From assembly GCA_024644945.1 (NCBI GenBank), contig JAHEGU010000019.1, positions 1 through 50,989 on the forward strand: a DNA stretch of 50,989 nucleotides, given 5' to 3'. Below are positions 43,838-50,989 of the stretch, one piece after another. Under the pieces are notes generated by a model. That model saw only the letters and a list, made by a program, of their open reading frames with translations, had not been told where the DNA came from and made no database searches. The DNA is from Gammaproteobacteria bacterium (lineage in GTDB: Bacteria; Pseudomonadota; Gammaproteobacteria; Arenicellales; Poriferihabitantaceae). Both the position numbers and the translations under genes were made by a program. The first letter of the stretch is position 1. Each line of letters begins with the position of its first letter.

Positions 43838-46180
43838 TTAGACAGGTTGTGCCACTGCACTTTGTTCAGCGGTTTTCGCCGGTTGACCCATGAGCCAGCT
43901 GTCGAAACGGATCAACAGCGCAGGCAATAAAAGAAAGTCGACAAATATCGCCAGCATGATGACGAAAGCGACCAGAAAACCCATTTCGGCGTTTATCGTA
44001 AACGATGACGTCGATATGACCAGAAATCCTGCAGTCAAGGCGACCGATGTGGTCCACAACGCCACACCTACGGTAGAAAACGCATAACGCACCGCTTCTA
44101 TTGCCTCCAGCCCCTGGTCCCGTCGCGCTCGCAGATACTTGCTCATGAAATGGATAGTGTCATCCACCACGATGCCCAGGGTCATCGCGGCCACCACGGA
44201 AAGACCGAGACCAATTTCTCCGTCGACCAGCCCCCACATGCCAAAGGCCATGGCAGCAGGTGCGACATTTGGAATCAGGGTCAGTAATCCATATCGGAGT
44301 GAACCCAGAGCGAAGATCAACAGCAGTGAAATAGCCACAAGAGCGAACGCGGTCCCGCCAAGCATACTGATAATGTTACGCATACCAATGTGGGAGAACA
44401 TGATGGTCGGGCTGGCGCCGGTGGTGTAGAGATCCGGTGTGTTCTGTTTCATCCAGTCGTAGGACCGCTGTTCAAATGCCAGGGTGTCCGTTGTCGATAG
44501 TGTCTCCAGTGTGGTGCTGATTCGGGTTCTTTGTTTATCGATATCGATCTGGTTGTTGAGATCAAGACCGTAGGGCAGAGACATCTCATAGAGCAGCAGA
44601 TATTGCGCGGCCATGTCCCGTTGATTCGGAAGTTTGTACCAGTTCGGGTCATCACCATGCATACTTTTATTTACCCGTTTGAAGACATCGGTAAGCGTAT
44701 TGACGTGAATGACCTCGGGTTGGTCTCGTAGCCAGTCGGTAAACTCTTGCACTTGGGCGAGATAGCCCGGATTCGAAATGCCGCCGGATTCACCGGCATC
44801 CAGAGAGTAATCGATGAAGTACATGCCGGTAAGATTGTCCACCACATAGTCGGTATCGGTGCGAAACTCGATTCTCTCGTCGAAGTAATTGACGAATACG
44901 TCGTTCAATTCATTACGCGGGATCATCACCACCAGTGCCACGATGATCACGCTCATCACCGGCATCAACATGCGTCTTTTGCGTATGACCCAGTCCGCGA
45001 ATTTATCGATGACCTCGGTACCATAGGCGCGGCGTTTTTTGCTGCTGACGGGAAGCAGAGTAACCAACGCCGGCAGCAGGGTCATGGAAAATATCCAGGC
45101 AAACATCACTCCCATAGCTGAGATATTTCCGAGGTCGTGGAAAGGCGGTGCGTCACTGAAGTTCAGCGACATAAAACCGATTGCGGTGGTGATTGAGGTC
45201 AGGAATACGGGGCTGAAATTGATACGCAGGCTTTCCGCCATGGCTTCCTGTTTGCTCAGTCCACCACGGTACTTCTGCAGCCAGTTCGACAAGATATGCA
45301 CACAGTCTGCGACCGCGAGGGTCAAGATGATAGTCGGCGCCGACATCGCCGGAGGTGTCAGGCGAATTCCGGCCCAGCCCGCCATGCCCATTGCGGCGAG
45401 GATGGACAGAATGATGGTAATAAACGTGCCTACTGTGCCTGTGAGCCCCCTAAGCTGGAGGAATACCAGGAGCAAAATGATCCCGAGCGCAGCCGGTATC
45501 AGGTGTGTCATGTCATACAGCGAGGCTTCTGGAAAAGCCTGGTTCATCATGATGATACCGGTCAGGTAAACATCAAGATTGGGATAAGTTTGCTCGACGT
45601 AATCGCGCATGGCGCGAACGTGCTGCGCGACTTCCGGGCTTTCCGTGGCCTCGTTCTCACCGGGTAATTCAACGGTGATATTTACCGCGGCTACCCGCGC
45701 GTCTTCAGATATCAGGCGATGAACCAGAAACGGTTCGTTGATCGCAATGTCCTGAATCCTGGCGAGATCATCGCTGGTGAGAGATGCAGCATCTTCGTAT
45801 AGATCGGCGACAATCAGGTCGTCACCTTCGGCTTCGGTATGCTGGTAGTTACGCAGTGAATCGACCCGAATGGAATAGGGCGTCTCCCAGGCGCGATCGG
45901 TGATGTCGGAAATCGCAGTAAGGGTGTCTTGGGTAAAAACCTTGCCGTCCCTGGGGGCGATGACGAACAAAACATTGTCATTCTTGGTATAGGTATCCTG
46001 CAAGTTCTCAAAAGCCAGCAGATGTGGATCATCTCCTGAGAAAAAGACCCGGTAGTCGTTGGTAAAGCTGAGAAACTGCCCGCCAGACGCCGCCGCCATG
46101 GCGAGCCCTAGAGACAGGATGATGGTGAGGATGCGATGTTGTGTGACCCACTTACCCCACTTGATAGCAAATTGTTCCAT
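43838..46180 (-). CDS. MMPL/RND-superfamily exporter
   Basis: 780 residues, two repeated halves of six helices each with a large periplasmic loop. The first helix is near residue 15. Helix 4-type segments contain LAVADCVHILSNW in the first half and GIVVDDTIHFMSKYLRARRD in the second, with the conserved acidic residues used in proton transport. VMIPRNELNDVFVNYFDERI begins the second periplasmic loop. Such two-half MMPL proteins export lipids, hopanoids or other hydrophobic compounds. It is flanked by a TetR gene upstream and a LolA-like protein and a barrel downstream. Confidence 0.9.
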   Translation of the reverse strand: MEQFAIKWGKWVTQHRILTIILSLGLAMAAASGGQFLSFTNDYRVFFSGDDPHLLAFENLQDTYTKNDNVLFVIAPRDGKVFTQDTLTAISDITDRAWETPYSIRVDSLRNYQHTEAEGDDLIVADLYEDAASLTSDDLARIQDIAINEPFLVHRLISEDARVAAVNITVELPGENEATESPEVAQHVRAMRDYVEQTYPNLDVYLTGIIMMNQAFPEASLYDMTHLIPAALGIILLLVFLQLRGLTGTVGTFITIILSILAAMGMAGWAGIRLTPPAMSAPTIILTLAVADCVHILSNWLQKYRGGLSKQEAMAESLRINFSPVFLTSITTAIGFMSLNFSDAPPFHDLGNISAMGVMFAWIFSMTLLPALVTLLPVSSKKRRAYGTEVIDKFADWVIRKRRMLMPVMSVIIVALVVMIPRNELNDVFVNYFDERIEFRTDTDYVVDNLTGMYFIDYSLDAGESGGISNPGYLAQVQEFTDWLRDQPEVIHVNTLTDVFKRVNKSMHGDDPNWYKLPNQRDMAAQYLLLYEMSLPYGLDLNNQIDIDKQRTRISTTLETLSTTDTLAFEQRSYDWMKQNTPDLYTTGASPTIMFSHIGMRNIISMLGGTAFALVAISLLLIFALGSLRYGLLTLIPNVAPAAMAFGMWGLVDGEIGLGLSVVAAMTLGIVVDDTIHFMSKYLRARRDQGLEAIEAVRYAFSTVGVALWTTSVALTAGFLVISTSSFTINAEMGFLVAFVIMLAIFVDFLLLPALLIRFDSWLMGQPAKTAEQSAVAQPV

Positions 46181-46225
46181 TATTTTTTGCCCTGTTGATT
46201 ATTAAGATTATAAATTGAAGCGCGC

Positions 46226-46879
46226 TCAGCTTGATGGCCGCAGCTGCTCCAGGTAATGTATGAGTCCAGCGCCACATTGCATCAGCATTTCAAGGCTGCG
46301 AGAACTCTTTGCCATGGCCATGCAACCCTGCATGGTGGCGTGGACCATCATGGCAATAGATTCTGCTGTGACGTCACGGGTGACGTTGCCGGCCTTCTGG
46401 CCTCGTTTCAACGCGTCTACCAGGGCGGTATGTTTTTTCTGATACAGCTGGTCAAGGCGTTTCTGAAACGCGGTATCGATCGGCGCCATCTCCTGCGAAA
46501 AGTGATCCAGCGGACAGCCCAAAGCAATGTCCTCTTCACTCATCTGTGAACCGGTTTGGTTAAGGTGTTCTACCAGCGCAGAAATGGGGTCATCGGTGTC
46601 CCGCAGAACTTCAACAAACGTGCTGTCGATGTATTGCGTAAAAATCTCATCAAGCAACGCATAACCGATTTCATCCTTGCTTGAGAAATAGTGATACAGC
46701 GCACCTTTGGTGACGCCTGCGCTATTGATAATGTTCTGAATACTGGCGGCCTGAAACCCGTTCAGATGTACTTCGCAGAACGCAGCATACAGGATCTTAT
46801 CCCGGGTGTTTTCAGGTGGATCCTTGTGCCAGCTTTGCCACCAGGCACTCTGTTGTGGATATTTGGCGAATTGTTCCAT
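46226..46879 (-). CDS. TetR-family transcriptional regulator
   Basis: 217 residues. The N-terminal helix-turn-helix (about 25-75) reads TRDKILYAAFCEVHLNGFQA and later GVTKGALYHYFSSKDEIGYA, the TetR signature. The C-terminal ligand domain is typical in length. It is the first gene of the four-gene minus-strand unit, with 45 bases before the exporter gene, so it likely represses the exporter genes and itself until a ligand binds. A palindromic operator lies just upstream. Confidence 0.9.
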   Translation of the reverse strand: MEQFAKYPQQSAWWQSWHKDPPENTRDKILYAAFCEVHLNGFQAASIQNIINSAGVTKGALYHYFSSKDEIGYALLDEIFTQYIDSTFVEVLRDTDDPISALVEHLNQTGSQMSEEDIALGCPLDHFSQEMAPIDTAFQKRLDQLYQKKHTALVDALKRGQKAGNVTRDVTAESIAMMVHATMQGCMAMAKSSRSLEMLMQCGAGLIHYLEQLRPSS

Positions 46880-46894
46880 AACTAGAAGTTTACA

Positions 46895-46910
46895 AACCGA
46901 CCGTTCGGTA
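46895..46910. promoter_or_regulatory. TetR-type operator palindrome
   Basis: ACCGACCGTTCGGT (46896-46909) is nearly an inverted repeat of the ACCGACC/GGTCGGT type bound by many TetR repressors. It sits about 16 bases before the tetR start codon, where a bound repressor would block the operon. Confidence 0.65.
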
Positions 46911-47417
46911 TGTCAAGCGATTTATGCAATAGCAGCTGGATCCACTATTGCTGTTCAAGCAGGCCATCGACCTCAGTTGACTTTAATCCTACCCTGGGTG
47001 CGCTGAAGCAAGTGCGCGGCACCCGATCCAGGACCTCATCGCGGATATCAAAGCGACATTTACCCCTGCGTCCATTCGAAGAGAACCAGTACCAAATGTG
47101 CGATACCTGTTACTGGTCAATCACGATACTATTAATGGTTGCAACAAGTTTTTTTCTGTCGTTCCTGGAAATCGTGTAACGAATCCGCTAATGCTCATGA
47201 GCTGCGACTTTTTGGTTTTTAATTTGATAAAACCCAGAGGTTTATCCACTCTCTAGAGCCTTTAACTTGTACCGCACTGTATACCCAGGCTTGTGATTCC
47301 ATATCGAACAAATTTCAGCTGCTACACACCCCGATAAGTCTATGTTAAACACACAGACATGTGCTTTATACTTTCTTTACTTGATACGGATCGCTTCATT
47401 AGCCTACAGAGACTAGT
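46911..47417. other. intergenic region, divergent promoters, no clear gene
   Basis: About 500 bases between tetR and the ACP gene. The left half has base composition like coding DNA but no frame matching a known protein. The right half is AT-rich. TATACT at 47367-47372 is a possible -10 element for the ACP operon, but the matching -35 (TTAAAC, 47345-47350) is weak. Confidence 0.4.
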
Positions 47418-47708
47418 ATGAACCACGAAAAAATTTGCGATGAGTTGATCGACTATGTTACTCAAATCAGTAACGCAGATATTCAAAAAGACACCCCGTT
47501 GCTTGGTCAGGGAATAGTTGACTCTTTTAATGTACTTCAGATTGTTGCTTTCATAGAAGAACACTTTCGTGTTGTGGTCGATCCCGAAGAGCTCCCTATT
47601 GAGGGATTTCACAGTGTAGAGACCTTGGCGAATTGGATTCAAGGTCTGGAGAAAGAAGAGATCTTTTCTTTAGACGCTGATTTTAATGGAAATAAGCAGA
47701 GAAACTAG
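47418..47708 (+). CDS. acyl/peptidyl carrier protein
   Basis: 96 residues. A carrier-protein fold with the phosphopantetheine attachment serine S36 in QGIVDSFNVLQIVAFIEEHF. The Asp before the Ser and the Leu/Val pattern after it are typical, and the acidic recognition helix (VVDPEELPIEGF) follows. It is a stand-alone carrier, not fatty-acid AcpP (the DSL motif is DSF, and the tail is longer). It opens a three-gene plus-strand operon whose other two members are acyl-adenylating enzymes, so it should receive an acyl or aryl group from them. Confidence 0.85.
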   Translation: MNHEKICDELIDYVTQISNADIQKDTPLLGQGIVDSFNVLQIVAFIEEHFRVVVDPEELPIEGFHSVETLANWIQGLEKEEIFSLDADFNGNKQRN

Positions 47709-47722
47709 GTCGAGACGTTAGA

Positions 47723-49021
47723 ATGACGAAAGGTCGAGTAAGTGCAAGAGAAATGCTCGAAGCTTGTGAATATTTTGAATCATCGCAATGGCGACCTCAA
47801 GCTGATTTGCTTGACGAGCAATGGTTGAAGTTAAAGTCTTTGCTTGCATGGTCATACGAACATATACCTTTCTACGCGTCGCGATTTCGAAAGGTGGATG
47901 TTATTCCACAAAAAATTTCGAGTTTAGAGGATTTCTATCGTCTACCCCTGATGAAGCGTCAGGATCTTGTCGATGCTGAACTCAACGGATTAAGAGTTCA
48001 CTCTTTTCCCGCCACTTCTTCCCACACAACGGGAACTTCAGGGCCAAGTGTGACCGTTTGGCGTGATCAATCCTATGACGCTAAATTGACATTTCCACTT
48101 TGGCGACGCTGGCTCAAAGCTGCAGGTCTACAGTCACACGATCGGTATTTACGACTTGTAACCGTTCCAGTGGGGGCAGCCAGGACACTAGGGCGCGCCC
48201 TGGATATTTCTATGATGACATCTGTCTCCACCCTCATTGAAAAAATTGAATCCGCTAAACCAAACGGGATCATTATGACACCGGCAACACTGGAGTATCT
48301 CAGTTTAGAATTGATGGAGCGAGACCGGAAGGCGCCGAAGAGTTTAAAAAATATATTTACGAATGGTGACAATTTAACACTGTCTGGGCGCAGACTTTGT
48401 AGACAAGGGTTTGGCTGCGATCCTATTGATCATTATGCGGCCAGGGAATGCAGTTCGGGGATTGCGTGGCAGTGTAGTGAGGTACAAGGCTACCATGTGA
48501 ACGTTGAAAACGTAGTGGTTGAAATTCTTGATACTCAGGGTAGACCTGTGGCTCCCGGAGAAGTCGGCCGTGTTGTGATTACCGATTTATCCTCTAAACC
48601 CGTTCCGCTTATTCGTTACGAAATTGGTGATCTAGCATCATGGCAAGAAGGGCCTTGTAATTGTGGCCGTTCGCTTCCTTGCCTTGCTTCGATAGATGGG
48701 AGAATTGTTGAACGCATGAAGCTCAAAAGTGGAGAATGGTTGACATGCCATGTTTTGAATATGGCCTTTGGCCAGATCCCCTCTCCCCTGCAGTATCAAG
48801 TACGTGAGGATCAGCCTTTTAATGTCACCATTGATGTAGTACTTCCCCCGAAAATTGAATCGTCAGAGGTGCTGCAGTTGCTAAAAATAGAGCTGCAGAA
48901 AACCGTCTTATCTACGATCGAATGGAAGCTCAATCCCGTCGATAGGATTCCTGGAGAAATCTTCGGAAAGAGGCGGCTGTTTCATCCGTATGAAAGCGCT
49001 GAAAATCAAGAACCCGAATAA
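47723..49021 (+). CDS. PaaK-like adenylate-forming enzyme
   Basis: 432 residues, the size of phenylacetate-CoA ligase / CoF synthetase-type enzymes. ATP-binding motif HTTGTSGPS (101-109), YAARE (238-242) and RYEIGD (298-303) correspond to the PaaK core motifs. A cysteine cluster C312, C314 and C320 (PCNCGRSLPC) is the zinc-binding insertion known in this family. It would activate an aryl or other carboxylic acid as the adenylate and transfer it to CoA or, given the neighbouring ACP, to the carrier. 14 bases after the ACP gene. Confidence 0.85.
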   Translation: MTKGRVSAREMLEACEYFESSQWRPQADLLDEQWLKLKSLLAWSYEHIPFYASRFRKVDVIPQKISSLEDFYRLPLMKRQDLVDAELNGLRVHSFPATSSHTTGTSGPSVTVWRDQSYDAKLTFPLWRRWLKAAGLQSHDRYLRLVTVPVGAARTLGRALDISMMTSVSTLIEKIESAKPNGIIMTPATLEYLSLELMERDRKAPKSLKNIFTNGDNLTLSGRRLCRQGFGCDPIDHYAARECSSGIAWQCSEVQGYHVNVENVVVEILDTQGRPVAPGEVGRVVITDLSSKPVPLIRYEIGDLASWQEGPCNCGRSLPCLASIDGRIVERMKLKSGEWLTCHVLNMAFGQIPSPLQYQVREDQPFNVTIDVVLPPKIESSEVLQLLKIELQKTVLSTIEWKLNPVDRIPGEIFGKRRLFHPYESAENQEPE

Positions 49022-49030
49022 GACGCTCAG

Positions 49031-50740
49031 GTGGCATATTCAGTAATCACCCAAATTCTGAAACATGCGACGTCAGCCCCAGGGGCTGAAGCGCTTACGA
49101 TCGTCGAGCAATCCGGTCATGAGACTACGCTGAACTACCAGGAATTATTAAACGAATCCCGAGGCTGGGCTGATTCCCTTATTCGACTAGGCGCTGAAAA
49201 GGGAGACTTAGTCTTTCTTCTCATGGACGATTTAAATCAACTTGCTCCCCTATTCCTTGGAACAACAATGCTTGGAGCACTGCCTGCGATTCTTCCTTTG
49301 GCTGTAACCAGTAACAGCCAGGCCGCTCACATGGCTCTAAGGGACCGATTCAAGCTAAACAACGCCCGGTTCTTAGTCACTACACCAAAACTAAAGGAAT
49401 CACTGGTCCCCTATATAAAAACAAATAACTCTAAGATTGTGACCACTGAGGACATCGCGCCTCAAAATACTTTTCAGTCGGATATTAAAAGCTTTATTGC
49501 GGAACATAATAATGAGGAAACTGCCTTTGTACAGTATTCTAGTGGTACAACCGGTGTGCCAAAAGGGCTGATGGTGACTCAGTATGCTTTGTTTCAGCAG
49601 GTCAATCGCTACGCGAAAGCAATCGATTTGCAGCCAGATGATGTATCTGTTTCATGGTCACCGCTATATCATGACCAGGGACTTGTCAGCAATCTTTTGA
49701 TGCCTTTGAGTCAAGGAATTCACTCGGTCCTGATGAGTCCAAGAACTTGGTTGAGAAAACCAGTTACCTTTTTTCAAGCGGTCGATCGTCATCGAGGATC
49801 CATTAGTCGCTGGCCAAACTTTGGCTTTCTCTATATGGCAAGTCGAGTCACTGATGAGCAAATGGATGACCTGTCTCTAAAGAGTCTTCGTCTAATCGCT
49901 AACTCAGGCGAACCAATTACTCCGGACGCTTGGTTGTCGTTCAGAAGGCGCTTTGAGGCCTTTGGAATGCAAGAAAACGTAATGAATGGAAGCTTTGGAA
50001 TGGCTGAAAACTGTCTTTGTGTCGCGATAAGTCCGCTAAAAACTCCCCTACGACAAGAAACGCTATCGATGCAAGCTATCAATGAGAACGGAATCGCGAA
50101 GCCACAGCAGAAGAAAAGTGCAGGATCTCAGACTTTTGTTTCCTGTGGGAAAGCTCTTGAAGGCACGACAATACGTATTTTCGATGAAAACGGCCAGGTT
50201 CGTCCGGACCGTTTTATAGGAGAAATTGGAATAAAAGGTGATTGCCTGATTACTCGGTCCTACCCCGACCAGAATTTGCCGCAAAGCGCCTTTTATAATG
50301 GATTTTATCGAACTGGAGATATGGGATACCTTGTTGATGGCTGGTTGACGGTCACCGGGCGAAAGAAAGATATCATTATTATTGGCGGTAACAATATTAA
50401 TCCTGAGCACGTAGAGCGCAGTGCAGCTGCTATCTCAGGAATTAAAGCTGGCCGATTGGTCGCATTGGGATTACCGGATGCACAACTCGGTACCGAAAAG
50501 CTTATAGTGGTTTGCGAACTTAACGACAACAATAACGACATAAAAATACGAGTGCAGAGGGAGTTACAAGAGAAGGTTCAGAGGGAAATATCAGTGTGGG
50601 TCAAACAGGTTTTGTTTCGGGAAAAAGGCTGGATTGAGAAGACCACCAGCGGAAAACTCTCCCGCAATCGCTCTCGAAACAAACTACTTGGCGAAATCTC
50701 AGAAGCATCAAAAGCTGTTTTTGCCTCGAACTCACCTTAA
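49031..50740 (+). CDS. fatty-acyl-AMP ligase-like (FAAL) adenylating enzyme
   Basis: 569 residues starting at GTG. Motifs: SSGTTGVPKG (170-179), SPLYHDQGL (210-218, the FAAL 'PL.HD.GL' variant), NGSFGMAENCLCV (319-331), YRTGDMGYL and the C-terminal lysine of TTSGKLSR. FAALs make acyl-adenylates from free fatty acids and pass them to carrier proteins instead of CoA. Together with the ACP and the PaaK-like enzyme this gives two loading enzymes for one carrier. There is no ketosynthase, thioesterase or NRPS in the same operon, so the product is unknown. 9 bases after the previous gene. Confidence 0.85.
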   Translation: MAYSVITQILKHATSAPGAEALTIVEQSGHETTLNYQELLNESRGWADSLIRLGAEKGDLVFLLMDDLNQLAPLFLGTTMLGALPAILPLAVTSNSQAAHMALRDRFKLNNARFLVTTPKLKESLVPYIKTNNSKIVTTEDIAPQNTFQSDIKSFIAEHNNEETAFVQYSSGTTGVPKGLMVTQYALFQQVNRYAKAIDLQPDDVSVSWSPLYHDQGLVSNLLMPLSQGIHSVLMSPRTWLRKPVTFFQAVDRHRGSISRWPNFGFLYMASRVTDEQMDDLSLKSLRLIANSGEPITPDAWLSFRRRFEAFGMQENVMNGSFGMAENCLCVAISPLKTPLRQETLSMQAINENGIAKPQQKKSAGSQTFVSCGKALEGTTIRIFDENGQVRPDRFIGEIGIKGDCLITRSYPDQNLPQSAFYNGFYRTGDMGYLVDGWLTVTGRKKDIIIIGGNNINPEHVERSAAAISGIKAGRLVALGLPDAQLGTEKLIVVCELNDNNNDIKIRVQRELQEKVQREISVWVKQVLFREKGWIEKTTSGKLSRNRSRNKLLGEISEASKAVFASNSP

Positions 50741-50827
50741 GGTTTGATTTGGGATGTTCGTAGTCTTTGTGCACCTAGGCTCATAAAATATGCCAGCGCA
50801 AACTGTAGAAATTGAAACTATTAATAG

Positions 50828-50851
50828 AGGCCTGTAAGAATCCACAGGCCT
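50828..50851 (+). terminator. intrinsic terminator of the ACP-PaaK-FAAL operon
   Basis: AGGCCTGT and ACAGGCCT form a perfect 8-bp stem with an 8-base loop; the plus strand continues TTACC. It lies 88 bases after the FAAL stop and shows that the operon ends with three genes. Confidence 0.7.
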
Positions 50852-50989
50852 TTACCAGATACGAGAGGGGTGGCTGGCTGGGAGAATGTTTGTGAGGGAT
50901 ATGAACAGCATCACGCTCCACTCACCAGTCAAACGGCGTCTGCCATTGTAGACGCTGCTGGAGTAAGAAAACATATAAGTGTCTTAGAT

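Noticed and set aside
13949..50740. NRPS and the ACP-PaaK-FAAL operon as one biosynthetic cluster
   Set aside because: They are 30 kb apart, on opposite strands, and separated by housekeeping genes. A functional link is possible but not supported by the sequence.
1..50989. CRISPR array, rRNA genes, prophage or replication origin
   Set aside because: No regularly spaced short repeats, rRNA-like text, phage structural genes or DnaA-box clusters were seen.

Overview
The window looks like a chromosomal segment of a Gammaproteobacterium, probably free-living and marine. This rests on the gene families present: RdgC, malate synthase G, a CrbS/CrbR-type acetate-switch two-component pair, an ammonium transporter, an MMPL/RND export operon and SlyD-like FKBP. 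Several genes appear to use TTG or GTG starts. Taxonomy is inferred from gene content only; there is no rRNA or tRNA gene in the window.

Layout. (1) 1-2.4 kb: the 3' part of a 2-keto-4-pentenoate hydratase-family gene cut by the window edge, a branched-chain aminotransferase-family gene and an SDR, all on the plus strand. (2) 2.5-19.3 kb: a loosely packed accessory zone. It opens with what reads as a small integron-type cassette array without an integrase (three attC-like sites, 2998-3965). One cassette holds a 59-residue membrane protein and the next holds a toxin-antitoxin pair. After that come isolated single genes (methyltransferase, exported protein, 2OG-Fe(II) oxygenase, PEP-mutase-like enzyme, DUF1015 proteins, cytochrome b561, core MetE, a one-module NRPS, a lipoprotein, a GFA-family protein). 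They are separated by gene debris (adenylate cyclase remnant, IS110 transposase remnant, DUF1015 fragment) and by at least seven copies of a dispersed intergenic repeat. (3) 19.3-24.7 kb: a catalytically degenerate YciK-like SDR, then a CrbR-like regulator and a CrbS-like SLC5-fused hybrid kinase lying exactly tail to tail. (4) 25-28.2 kb: a compact plus-strand operon of a small protein, an FKBP, an M24 hydrolase, an Asp/Glu-racemase-like enzyme and a K+-channel-like protein. (5) 28.2-34.3 kb: minus-strand leuB, an ECHDC3-like protein, cytochrome c, a hypothetical protein, amt with a tiny membrane protein, and a RhtB exporter. (6) 34.4-38.4 kb: rdgC, a LysE/ArgO exporter, a MoxR ATPase, a VWA protein and a small secreted protein. 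(7) 38.5-46.9 kb: a dienelactone hydrolase, malate synthase G, and a minus-strand tetR-RND-LolA-like-barrel operon with a visible TetR-type operator. (8) 47.4-50.9 kb: an acyl carrier protein, a PaaK-like adenylating enzyme and a fatty-acyl-AMP-ligase-like enzyme, closed by a good terminator.

How the parts may work together. Malate synthase G and the CrbS/CrbR pair both fit growth on two-carbon acids. The tetR operon looks like a self-contained lipid or hydrophobic-compound export system. The ACP and two adenylating enzymes look like a small, possibly new, acyl-loading cassette. The lone condensation-adenylation-carrier NRPS has no release domain or partner module here, so its product cannot be read from this window. 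The strongest candidates for a second look are the cassette array, the dispersed repeat family, the ACP/PaaK/FAAL operon, the M24/racemase operon and the amt-linked tiny protein.
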